Shown here: one piece after another, positions 53,902 through 62,880 of the stretch
How positions within the stretch are numbered: the stretch's first letter is position 1
Layout: each line of letters opens with the position of its first letter
From: Phycisphaerae bacterium RAS2
GTDB lineage: Bacteria; Planctomycetota; Phycisphaerae; UBA1845; UTPLA1
Assembly (NCBI GenBank): GCA_007753915.1
Contig: CP036352.1
Span: 558,001-622,000 of the forward strand
DNA: 64,000 nucleotides
Reading direction: 5' to 3'
Notes under the pieces: model-generated
What the model saw: only the letters and a program-made list of their open reading frames with translations
What the model was told of the DNA's origin: nothing
Databases searched by the model: none
Translations under genes and position numbers: made by a program

Positions 53902-54782
53902 TGAACTACCTGCTTGCATCCGGTGACAACCCGCTTTCGCACGTGGTCGATCACACGTGGCTGAAGACCGCGGACGGGAAGTACACGATCCTGTCGAACC
54001 ACGTCATCATGATGCTGGCGGCGGCGGTGCTGCTGGTGCTGTTCATGCCGCTCTGGTCGCGCTCGCGCAGCACGGGCAACGAAGTGGCGGACATGACGCC
54101 GCGCGGCCCGCGCAACATGATCGAGGCCATCTGTGCTTTCCTGCGGGACAAGGTCGCGCGACCCAACCTCGGCGAACACACCGACCGGTTCATTGTCTAT
54201 ATCTGGACCGCTTTCTTTTTCGTTCTCACCTGCAACATCCTCGGCCTGCTGCCGCTGCAGCCCGTTACGCAATGGGCGCTCGGCAAGCCGATCTACGGCA
54301 CGGCGACCGGCAACATCTGGGTCACCGGCACGCTGGCCACCTGCACGCTGTTCATGATCGTGATCAACGGCCTGCGCATTCACGGCATGACGTACGTGAA
54401 GCACTTTTTCATGGGGCCGTTCCCGATCAACTGCCTGATTGCCGTTCTGGAAGTGATCGGCCTGATCGTGAAGGCGGTGGCGCTGGCCATTCGTCTGTTC
54501 GCCAACATGTGCGCGGGACACATCCTGCTGGCCGTGCTGTTGAGCTTCATCATGATGGCCGGCAAGAGCAGCCAGGGGATGGGTTTCGCGATCGCGGTGC
54601 CGGTCGTGCTGGGCAGCGTGGCGATCAACATGCTTGAGATTTTCGTGGCCTTCCTTCAGGCGTTCATCTTCACGTTCCTGTCGTGCGTGTTCATCGGCCT
54701 GGCCGTGAACATCCACCACGACCACGAACACGATGAGCATCACGAAGCGGGTCACGGCGCGCACGCGGGCCCCGCGCACTAG
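53898..54782 (+). CDS. atpB: ATP synthase F0 subunit a
   Basis: 294 aa from the ATG overlapping the preceding stop. Multi-helix membrane protein. The conserved half-channel arginine is in VALAIRLFANMCAGH, and VFIGLAVNIHHDHEHD forms a His/Asp/Glu-rich C-terminal tail, longer than usual. Stator half-channel of the proton path. Full length. Confidence 0.93.
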   Translation: MMNYLLASGDNPLSHVVDHTWLKTADGKYTILSNHVIMMLAAAVLLVLFMPLWSRSRSTGNEVADMTPRGPRNMIEAICAFLRDKVARPNLGEHTDRFIVYIWTAFFFVLTCNILGLLPLQPVTQWALGKPIYGTATGNIWVTGTLATCTLFMIVINGLRIHGMTYVKHFFMGPFPINCLIAVLEVIGLIVKAVALAIRLFANMCAGHILLAVLLSFIMMAGKSSQGMGFAIAVPVVLGSVAINMLEIFVAFLQAFIFTFLSCVFIGLAVNIHHDHEHDEHHEAGHGAHAGPAH

Positions 54783-54927
54783 CGACCGCGGCGTTTGATG
54801 CGAAGTTCAACCGGCCATGCTCGCGTAGTGGAAGCGCGGGTCACGAGGCCGCGAGGCGATGGCACGAAGGTTGAAGATAAGAGGCTGTTTCCACCGGCTT
54901 CGACAGAAAAAAGAGGAATGAAGAATC

Positions 54928-55257
54928 ATGAAGAAGGCAGTGTTGACGGTGTTGGCGTTGGCGTTCGTGATGTGCATCGCGGCGCCGGTGATGGCTTCGG
55001 ACGCAGCGGGCGCGACGGGCAGCCGCTGGCTGGATGACAAGGGCGCGGCCTACCTCGGCGCGGCGATCGGCGCCGGCCTGGTGATCATGGGCGGCGCGGC
55101 CGGCATCGGCCGGATCGGCAGCAGCGCGACCGAGAGCATGGCGCGGCAGCCCGAGGCGAGCGGCTCGATCAACGGTGCGGCCCTGATTCTGGCGGCCATG
55201 ATCGAAGGCGCCACCCTGTTCGCGGTGGTCGTGTGCCTGCTGGGCGTGTTGAAGTAA
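54928..55257 (+). CDS. atpE: ATP synthase F0 subunit c
   Basis: 109 aa, longer than the usual 75-80 because of an N-terminal signal-like segment (about 1-24) probably cleaved. Two helices flank the polar loop MARQPEASG. The ion-binding Glu lies in AAMIEGATLF. The sodium-type Gln in helix 1 and Ser after Glu are not seen, so protons are the likely coupling ion. Confidence 0.92.
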   Translation: MKKAVLTVLALAFVMCIAAPVMASDAAGATGSRWLDDKGAAYLGAAIGAGLVIMGGAAGIGRIGSSATESMARQPEASGSINGAALILAAMIEGATLFAVVVCLLGVLK

Positions 55258-55368
55258 GACGTAAGAAACCCGGTCGGGCGGCGGCGGTCGAGTGCCGTCG
55301 TCGCCCGGCACGGTCTTGATGAAGTTGAGAAGGCAATCATCTTGCTGCTCGGAAGGAAAGCTCGCGGC

Positions 55369-55974
55369 ATGATTCAGAAACGAATGACACGTGCGGTCGC
55401 ATCGGTCCTGGGCGCGTTGACGCCGGCGCTTGCATGGGCGTCGGAAGCGGGCGGCCACGGGGACTCGGCGCCGAACCTCTTCAGCGGCGATCTGGGCAAT
55501 TCATTCTGGACGCTGGTCATCTTCGTGTTCGTGCTCGTTGTGCTGGGCAAGTTCGCGTGGGGGCCGATCCTGAAGATGCTCCAGCAGCGCGAGCAGTTCA
55601 TCTCCAATTCGTTGGAATCGGCGAAGCGCGATCGCGATGACGCGAAGAAGATGATGGCCGACTACTCGAAGAAGATCGAGGCGGCCCATCAGGAAGCGTC
55701 GGCGATTGTCGACGAGGCTCGTCGCGACGGCGAGGCTCTGCGGCGCAAGCTGCACGAAGACGCCGAGAAGGAAGGCCGCGAAATGCTGGCGCGGGCCCAG
55801 CGCGACATTCAGATCGCGAAGGAAACAGCGATCAGCGAGCTGTATTCACGCACGCTGGATCTGGCGGGCGATGTCGCCGGCAAGATCATCAAGCAAAAGG
55901 TCGACGGGCAGGGTCACAAGGCGCTGCTGGACGAATCGATCGCGGAATTGAGCAAGGCCGGGCGGAACAACTGA
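55369..55974 (+). CDS. atpF: ATP synthase F0 subunit b
   Basis: 201 aa from the ATG preceded by GGAAGGAAAG. Signal-like N-terminus, one membrane helix (about 45-65, FWTLVIFVFVLVVLGKFAW), then a long charged coiled coil forming the peripheral stalk (LESAKRDRDDAKKMMADYSK onward). The signal-like leader before the helix is common in planctomycetes and some other phyla. Confidence 0.92.
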   Translation: MIQKRMTRAVASVLGALTPALAWASEAGGHGDSAPNLFSGDLGNSFWTLVIFVFVLVVLGKFAWGPILKMLQQREQFISNSLESAKRDRDDAKKMMADYSKKIEAAHQEASAIVDEARRDGEALRRKLHEDAEKEGREMLARAQRDIQIAKETAISELYSRTLDLAGDVAGKIIKQKVDGQGHKALLDESIAELSKAGRNN

Positions 55975-55987
55975 TTGACGCGAACGT

Positions 55988-56025
55988 GACCCTCACCGCG
56001 GCCCTCTCCCTTTGAGAGGGAGAGG
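55988..56025. repeat. Dispersed hairpin repeat, copy 3, inside the atp operon
   Basis: CCCTCACC then CCTCTCCCT/AGGGAGAGG, the inverse orientation of the copy at 29040, filling the atpF-atpH gap. The hairpin sits between two cotranscribed genes, so it is unlikely to be a full terminator. Confidence 0.75.
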
Positions 56026-56040
56026 AAGTTCAGGGCAGGC

Positions 56041-56643
56041 ATGGCAACGGAATACGACATCACATCAGCAGCCGCGGCGGTCTACGCCGAGAGTTTGCTG
56101 GAACTGGCGCGCGAAGCGGGCAAGGCCGACGAGATTGCCGACGAATTGTCGCAATTGCTCGCCCTGGGGAAGAGCCACCCGACGTTCGCGGCGATGATGC
56201 ACTCGGCGGCGCTCGACGACGACGCGCGGCGCGGGATTCTCCAGCGGATGTTCGCCGGCCGGGTCAACCCGCTGGTGCTCAATCTTATGCTGGTCCTGAA
56301 CGACCGCCAGCGGTCGCATATTTTCAGGCAAGTCTGTGCCGCGTACCAGCGCAAGCTGGACGAATCGGCCGGTCGCACGGCGGTTTATGTTTCGACCGCT
56401 GTCGCGCTGGACGACGCGGCGCGGTCGCGCGTCCGCGATGAAGTTCGCCGGTTGACGGGGTTGGATTCGCGGTTTGAAGAGCGTATCGATCCCTCGATCC
56501 TCGGCGGGTTGATCGTGCAGGCGGGCGATCGGTTGTACGACTATTCCGTGCGTCGGCGGCTGCACGACCTGCAGCATCGATTGCACGAGACCATGAAGGA
56601 ATCGTTGGTCGGCGGCGTATCGAAGTTTGTGACACAAGGATAA
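56041..56643 (+). CDS. atpH: ATP synthase F1 subunit delta
   Basis: 200 aa. [20 protein letters not shown] at the N-terminus and the C-terminal [26 protein letters not shown] match the delta (OSCP) family that joins the stator stalk to F1. Standard length. Seven bases separate it from atpA. Confidence 0.9.
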   Translation: MATEYDITSAAAAVYAESLLELAREAGKADEIADELSQLLALGKSHPTFAAMMHSAALDDDARRGILQRMFAGRVNPLVLNLMLVLNDRQRSHIFRQVCAAYQRKLDESAGRTAVYVSTAVALDDAARSRVRDEVRRLTGLDSRFEERIDPSILGGLIVQAGDRLYDYSVRRRLHDLQHRLHETMKESLVGGVSKFVTQG

Positions 56644-56650
56644 ATCGCAC

Positions 56651-58309
56651 ATGAAGATTCAGGTTGACGAAATTGCCTCCGTCCTCAAGCAGGAAATCGC
56701 GAACTACCGCGAGCACCTCGAAGCGGCCGAAGTTGGGCGCGTCATCACCGTCGGCGACGGCGTCGCGCAGATCTACGGCCTCTCCAGCGCGATGGCCGGC
56801 GAGATGATCGAGTTCGAGAACGGCGCGATCGGCCAGGTGATGAACCTGGAAGAGAACTCCGTCGGCGCGGTCGTGCTCGGTGACTACCTCGGCGTGAAGG
56901 AAGGCAGCACGGTCAAGGCGACCGGCAACCTGTTGAGCGTGCCCGTCGGAGATGCCCTGATCGGTCGCGTCGTCGATCCGCTGGGCCGGCCCATCGACGG
57001 CAAGGGCGCCGCGACGTGCAGCGAGCGCTGGCCGTTGGAATACGCCGCGCCGGGCATCGCCGAGCGCCAGCCCGTGAACCAGCCTCTGCAGACCGGTATC
57101 AAGGCGATTGACAGCATGATTCCGATCGGCCGCGGGCAGCGCGAGCTGATCATCGGCGACCGGAAGACGGGCAAGACGGCGATCGCGATTGACGCGATCA
57201 TCAATCAGCGCGACACAGGCGTGATCTGCGTGTACGTCGCGGTCGGCCAGAAGGAATCGACCGTCGCCGGCACGGTTGAGAAATTGCGCGAGCACGGCGC
57301 GATGGATTACACCATCGTTGTGTCGGCCGCCAGCAGCGACGCCGCGCCGTTGCAATACATCGCGCCCTATGCGGGCTGTGCGATGGCCGAGTACTTCATG
57401 TACAAACACGGCAAACACACGCTGGTCATCTACGATGACTTGTCGAAGCAGGCCCAGGCGTATCGCCAGTTGTCGCTCCTGCTGCGTCGCCCGCCGGGTC
57501 GCGAGGCCTACCCCGGTGACGTGTTCTATTTGCACAGTCGTTTGCTGGAGCGCTCCTGCAAACTGGCCGAGCGCCGGGCGATCGTCCCCGCGGGTCAGCC
57601 CTACAAGGCAGGCGGTGTCAACAACAAGACCTACATCGGCGTTCCGGGCAAACATGAGTCCGAGCACGACGTGAAGAATCACGCGGGGCATGCCGTCGTG
57701 GTTGATCCGACGTCCGGCGGTTCGCTCACGGCGCTGCCGGTGATTGAAACGCTGGAAGGCGAGGTGTCGGCGTACATCCCGACCAACGTGATCTCGATTA
57801 CCGACGGCCAGATTTACCTTGAGCCGGACCTGTTCTTCGCCGGTGTGCGACCCGCGATCAACGTCGGCATCTCGGTCAGCCGCGTCGGTGGCAACGCGCA
57901 GATCAAGGCGATGAAGAAGATCGCCGGCTCGCTGCGTCTGGACCTCGCGGCGTATCGTGAACTCGAAGCGTTCGCCCAATTGGGCACGGACCTCGATGCC
58001 GCGACGCAGCGCCAGCTTGACCGCGGGGCGCGCATGGTGGAGCTGCTCAAGCAGGGCCAGTTCAAGCCGTACAACGTGATCAACGAAGTCATCAGCATTT
58101 TCGCCGGGTCGAAGGGCTTCCTCGACGACCTGCCGATTTCGCAGGTGGCGACGTTTGAAGAGCAGATGCTCAAGTTCGTGCGCGACGAGCACCCGGAGTT
58201 GCACAAGGAACTGACGGACAAGAAGGAACTGACCGACGCGATCGACGCGAAGCTGAAAGAAGTCATCGCGGCGTTCAAGAGTCGATTCGTTTCTGCGAAC
58301 AAGAAGTGA
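56651..58309 (+). CDS. atpA: ATP synthase F1 subunit alpha
   Basis: 552 aa, about 40 longer than E. coli. Non-catalytic nucleotide site [28 protein letters not shown], and the Arg of [17 protein letters not shown] are intact. An extra loop (about 313-357, [19 protein letters not shown] through the [12 protein letters not shown] part) replaces a short connector before [12 protein letters not shown]; it lies where the F1 head faces the solvent. A further short Lys/Glu-rich extension ends the chain. Start is ATG 7 bp after atpH. Confidence 0.95.
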   Translation: MKIQVDEIASVLKQEIANYREHLEAAEVGRVITVGDGVAQIYGLSSAMAGEMIEFENGAIGQVMNLEENSVGAVVLGDYLGVKEGSTVKATGNLLSVPVGDALIGRVVDPLGRPIDGKGAATCSERWPLEYAAPGIAERQPVNQPLQTGIKAIDSMIPIGRGQRELIIGDRKTGKTAIAIDAIINQRDTGVICVYVAVGQKESTVAGTVEKLREHGAMDYTIVVSAASSDAAPLQYIAPYAGCAMAEYFMYKHGKHTLVIYDDLSKQAQAYRQLSLLLRRPPGREAYPGDVFYLHSRLLERSCKLAERRAIVPAGQPYKAGGVNNKTYIGVPGKHESEHDVKNHAGHAVVVDPTSGGSLTALPVIETLEGEVSAYIPTNVISITDGQIYLEPDLFFAGVRPAINVGISVSRVGGNAQIKAMKKIAGSLRLDLAAYRELEAFAQLGTDLDAATQRQLDRGARMVELLKQGQFKPYNVINEVISIFAGSKGFLDDLPISQVATFEEQMLKFVRDEHPELHKELTDKKELTDAIDAKLKEVIAAFKSRFVSANKK

Positions 58310-58319
58310 TGTGGAGCCG

Positions 58320-58347
58320 TTAGCTTTTAGCCATTAGCCTTGAGCCA
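58320..58347. repeat. Left heptamer array of four-helix cassette 1 (TTAGCCN)
   Basis: Four tandem 7-bp units, TTAGCTT, TTAGCCA, TTAGCCT, TGAGCCA, starting 10 bp past the atpA stop. They are inverted relative to the GGCTAAN array at 58758-58792. The preceding bases AGCCG plus the first units match the left arm of the empty element at 25040. Confidence 0.85.
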
Positions 58348-58368
58348 GATGCGAGTAAGTCGGCGCAC

Positions 58369-58770
58369 ATGCAGGATTTTCGCAAGCTTCTGGTTTGGCA
58401 AAAGGCAAGAGACTTGGTTGCTGATGTTTACCGATTCAGTGGTCGGTTTCCGAAAGAGGAGTTATACGGTCTAACGCCCCAGGTGCGTCGAGCAGCAGTA
58501 TCCATCGCAGCCAACATTGCCGAGGGACGAGGGAGCGGGACAGACAAGGCGTTCGGCAGATACCTCCATTTAGCAATGGGGTCTGCCTATGAACTCGAAT
58601 GCCACTTGATCATTGCAGGCGACCTTGGGTTCATTCCAACGGAAGCAGTGGAGCGACTGGCAGGAAGTATCGCGGAAGTACGGAAGATGATAAACGCTCT
58701 CATTCAGACGCTACGAAGCACGGACCAAGGCGAGGACCAAGGTTCTCGAACGATTCAGGCTAATGGCTAA
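58369..58770 (+). CDS. Four-helix-bundle (S23 / bAvd-like) protein, cassette 1
   Basis: 133 aa with the classic signature of the 23S-rRNA-intervening-sequence family: FRKLLVWQKARDLVADVYRF, FPKEELYGLTPQVRRAAVSI, AANIAEGRG, then LHLAMGSAYELECHLIIAGD. Proteins of this fold include bAvd of diversity-generating retroelements; most have no known role. It lies between atpA and atpG in operon direction, where no gene belongs. Its stop codon is inside a heptamer array, giving the tail RTIQANG. Local composition is visibly less GC-rich than atpA and atpG, suggesting acquisition. Confidence 0.88.
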   Translation: MQDFRKLLVWQKARDLVADVYRFSGRFPKEELYGLTPQVRRAAVSIAANIAEGRGSGTDKAFGRYLHLAMGSAYELECHLIIAGDLGFIPTEAVERLAGSIAEVRKMINALIQTLRSTDQGEDQGSRTIQANG

Positions 58771-58792
58771 GGGCTAAAGGCTAATGGCTAAG
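58758..58792. repeat. Right heptamer array of four-helix cassette 1 (GGCTAAN)
   Basis: Five exact-register units: GGCTAAT, GGCTAAG, GGCTAAA, GGCTAAT, GGCTAAG. The array contains the stop codon of the four-helix gene (58768-58770), a purine-rich ribosome-site candidate (AAAGG) and the atpG start codon (58784). Inverted partner of 58320-58347. Confidence 0.9.
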
Positions 58793-59689
58793 GCACGACA
58801 AATCGTCAAACGCCGCAAAGCGGTGACGAACATTCGCAAGATCACCAAGACGATGCAGCTCATCGCCACCGCGCGCTTTCAGCAGGCCTACAACCGCGCC
58901 GTCGCCACCAAGCCTTACACCCAGAAGATCACCCAACTCGTGCAGGAGCTTTCCGCCGCCACCGCCGGGCAGATCGACCACCCGCTGATGCGCGAAAACC
59001 CGGACGCGGCGAAGGATGTCGCGCTGGTCATCACATCGAGCCGCGGTTTGTGCGGTGGGTACAACTCCAGCATCCTGCGCAAGGCCGTGGTGCAGCTCGA
59101 TTCGGGCAGCGCGCGAACGCAGGAGCTGGTCGTCGTCGGCAAAAAGGGCAACGCGTATTTCAAGTTCATCCGGCGGCCTGTGACGAAGGCGATTACCAAC
59201 ATCGACGATCGCCCGCGCTTCGAGCAGGTCGAGCCGATCGCGGCCGAGTTGATGCAGCGTTACATCGCGGGCGAGATCGGTCGCGTGACGGTGACGTACA
59301 TGCGGTTCATCTCGACCGGCAAGCAGGCGGCTGAGACGGTTCAACTCTTGCCGTTGTCAGCGGACGTTGCGTCGGCGCAGAAGCCCGGCGCACCCGCTTC
59401 CGCAGCCGCGGCGAGTGGGGCCGGATCAACCGTGCAATACGATTTCTCGCCCGAGCCGGAGGCGCTTTTGAAGGTGCTGCTGCCGCAGACGGTAAAAGTG
59501 CGGTTGTACCAGTGCTTCACCGACGCGGCGGTGAGTGAGCAGGTCGCGCGCATGGTCGCGATGAAGGCGGCGACGGACGCCGCCGGTGACATGATCAAGT
59601 CGCTGTCGCAGTCTTTCAATCGCGCGCGGCAATCGCAGATCACGATGGAACTACTCGACATTGTCGGCGGCGCAGAAGCGCTGAAATAG
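58784..59689 (+). CDS. atpG: ATP synthase F1 subunit gamma
   Basis: 301 aa. The N-terminal MAKARQIVKRRKAVTNIRKI and C-terminal SFNRARQSQITMELLDIVGG coiled-coil ends of the rotor shaft are intact, with VALVITSSRGLCGGYN typical of gamma. A short Ala/Gly/Pro-rich insertion (about 203-222) is present. The start codon lies in a heptamer array. Flanked by two four-helix cassettes instead of directly by atpA and atpD. Confidence 0.94.
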   Translation: MAKARQIVKRRKAVTNIRKITKTMQLIATARFQQAYNRAVATKPYTQKITQLVQELSAATAGQIDHPLMRENPDAAKDVALVITSSRGLCGGYNSSILRKAVVQLDSGSARTQELVVVGKKGNAYFKFIRRPVTKAITNIDDRPRFEQVEPIAAELMQRYIAGEIGRVTVTYMRFISTGKQAAETVQLLPLSADVASAQKPGAPASAAAASGAGSTVQYDFSPEPEALLKVLLPQTVKVRLYQCFTDAAVSEQVARMVAMKAATDAAGDMIKSLSQSFNRARQSQITMELLDIVGGAEALK

Positions 59690-59699
59690 TGGTGGAACT

Positions 59700-59727
59700 G
59701 CGAATGGCGAATTGCGAATAGCGAAGG
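59700..59727. repeat. Left heptamer array of four-helix cassette 2 (GCGAATN)
   Basis: Four tandem units, GCGAATG, GCGAATT, GCGAATA, GCGAAGG, starting 11 bp after the atpG stop. Inverted relative to the CGCTATT array at 60146-60173. Same 7-bp period as cassette 1, different consensus. Confidence 0.88.
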
Positions 59728-59770
59728 GAGCGATGAAATCGCTGCAGTCGGCGATGCGGAAGGTCACGCG

Positions 59771-60139
59771 ATGGTTCAGGCATCGAGCCGTTCGGGGCGA
59801 GACATTGAGCGGCGTACATTTGAGTTTGCTGTTCGTATCGTCAAAATGACTCGGCAATTGCCGAAGGACATGATGAGTCAGGTGGTAGTTCGACAACTGG
59901 CGCGAAGTGGAACCAGTGTCGGCGCCAATGTTGAAGAAGCCCAGGGATCTCATTCGCGTGCAGAATTCGCACGGAGGATGGGAATCGCCAGATCAGAGGC
60001 GCGAGAGACGCATTACTGGCTTCGCCTTCTCGCCGCATCCGGAACTGTAAAGGCCAGTCGTCTGGAGCAGATAATTCAGGAATCTGAAGAGCTTGTCAGA
60101 GTCCTGACCGCGATAGTGAAGAAAACGCGAAATGCCTAA
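59771..60139 (+). CDS. Four-helix-bundle protein, cassette 2
   Basis: 122 aa, a different subfamily from cassette 1: RTFEFAVRIVKMTRQLPKDM, VVVRQLARSGTSVGANVEEA, ARRMGIARSEARETHYWLRL. The QLARSGTSVGANVEEAQ motif corresponds to the second-helix signature of S23-like four-helix proteins. GGAAGG lies 7 bp upstream of the ATG. Located between atpG and atpD in operon direction and enclosed by inverted heptamer arrays. No enzyme residues are visible; a small RNA- or protein-binding helical bundle is the reasonable guess. Confidence 0.8.
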   Translation: MVQASSRSGRDIERRTFEFAVRIVKMTRQLPKDMMSQVVVRQLARSGTSVGANVEEAQGSHSRAEFARRMGIARSEARETHYWLRLLAASGTVKASRLEQIIQESEELVRVLTAIVKKTRNA

Positions 60140-61651
<1,512 letters not shown>

Positions 61652-61723
61652 TCCGCGGTCATTCATGGGCCCAGATCGTTGTGGCCCTGATCGCCGTGGC
61701 TCCGCTCGATTTGGCGATTTCCC

Positions 61724-61760
61724 TAAAGCCCCGGCCAAGCTTGGCCGGGGCTTTATTTTT
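61724..61760. terminator. Perfect palindromic terminator of the atp operon
   Basis: TAAAGCCCCGGCC...GGCCGGGGCTTTA, a perfect 32-bp palindrome centred on AAGCTT, followed by TTTTT on the plus strand. It ends the atp operon 73 bp after atpD. Near-twin of the terminator at 11391-11420. Confidence 0.9.
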
Positions 61761-61924
61761 CAATCAATCTCGCGCTTCATTTTGCGTTTGATCTCTCGCT
61801 CCATCTCGCGCTTTGCCCCTTCCGGAGCCGTTTCTTCCCGGAATATTTCCACCGAACCGCTCAATACGAAGGGAGCGCGCCGATTCCGCGCCGTCGAGCC
61901 GCCAGTCCATGCAGGAGCCTCGCC

Positions 61925-62878
61925 ATGATCGGTATGCACGCAGTTCTCGTCCGCCGGGCAATTACCGCCGCCGCAATTCTGTTCGCACTTTCCTCGGAAG
62001 CTCACAGCCAGCAGCAGCGGGCCGATCCGGACTTCAAACCCGTCGCCGACAAGCCCGCCTACACGAAGCACCATCCCCAGATTCTCTTCGACGAGGCGCA
62101 TCACAACTTTCACACCGCTTCGGGGCGGTACAAGCCTTTTGCCGATCTCATCACGTCGGACGGCTGCGTCATCACACCGAACACAGAGAAGTTCACCGCA
62201 AAGTCGCTCAAGGGATTCGATGTACTCATCATCGCCAACGCCATGGGCGCCGAGCGAATGGGCACGGAGGAAGCTCAGAATCCGGCCTTCACAGTTAAGG
62301 AGAGCCGGGCCGTGCGAGATTGGGTGAAGGCAGGCGGCGCGCTGCTCCTGATCACCGATCACTATCCGATGGGTTCAGCAGCCGAGCGGCTTGCCAAACA
62401 GTTCGGCATAGATTCCAGCACGGGCGCGACGGAGGAATACACGTTTGAGAAGGGCGCGGGGCTGGGCGACCACGCCATTCTGAAAGGTCGCAACGATTCC
62501 GAGCGCGTCAAGAAAGTCGGCACGTTCACGGGGCAGTCGCTCAAAGGCCCGCCGGGCAGCGAGCAGTTTCTTAAGTTGCCCGACGACGCGACGGAACGCG
62601 TGCCCGACCCGGAGAATCCGTTTCGGAACAAGCCGCTGACGCGCTCGGCGAAAGGCCGCTGCCAGGCCGTCGCCCTGAAGTTCGGCAAGGGCCGCGTCGT
62701 GATGCTCGGCGAGGCGGCGATGCTCTCGGCGCAGCTCGCGCCGGACGGCAGCAAGTTCGGCATGAACGTCGAGGGCACTGACAACAAGCAATTCGCGCTC
62801 AACGTCATCCACTGGTTGACCGGCTTGCTCGATGCGGGCGAATCTCAAGACCAGCCGGGCACGGGCGCAGGAAACTAG
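61925..62878 (+). CDS. Exported GATase1-like / DUF4350-type protein
   Basis: 317 aa. Signal peptide about 1-28 (ending SSEAHSQ). The body has a Rossmann-like GATase1 pattern: ILFDEAHHNFHTASGRYKPF, GFDVLIIANAMGAERM, VRDWVKAGGALLLITDHYPM, GRVVMLGEAAMLSAQLAP, and NVIHWLTGLL near the end. DUF4350/IFT52-type domains share this fold without the glutaminase Cys. Function unknown, possibly carbohydrate-associated. Second ATG at 61934 is an alternative start. Confidence 0.65.
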   Translation: MIGMHAVLVRRAITAAAILFALSSEAHSQQQRADPDFKPVADKPAYTKHHPQILFDEAHHNFHTASGRYKPFADLITSDGCVITPNTEKFTAKSLKGFDVLIIANAMGAERMGTEEAQNPAFTVKESRAVRDWVKAGGALLLITDHYPMGSAAERLAKQFGIDSSTGATEEYTFEKGAGLGDHAILKGRNDSERVKKVGTFTGQSLKGPPGSEQFLKLPDDATERVPDPENPFRNKPLTRSAKGRCQAVALKFGKGRVVMLGEAAMLSAQLAPDGSKFGMNVEGTDNKQFALNVIHWLTGLLDAGESQDQPGTGAGN

Positions 62879-62880
62879 GC

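Noticed and set aside
54928-55257. Sodium-binding c-ring
   Set aside because: The helix-1 Gln and the Ser after the carboxylate typical of sodium-driven rings are not seen; a proton-type ring is the default.
61760-61900. Short repeated TCTCGCGCT-like text after the atp terminator
   Set aside because: Imperfect, no constant period or symmetry; treated as ordinary sequence.
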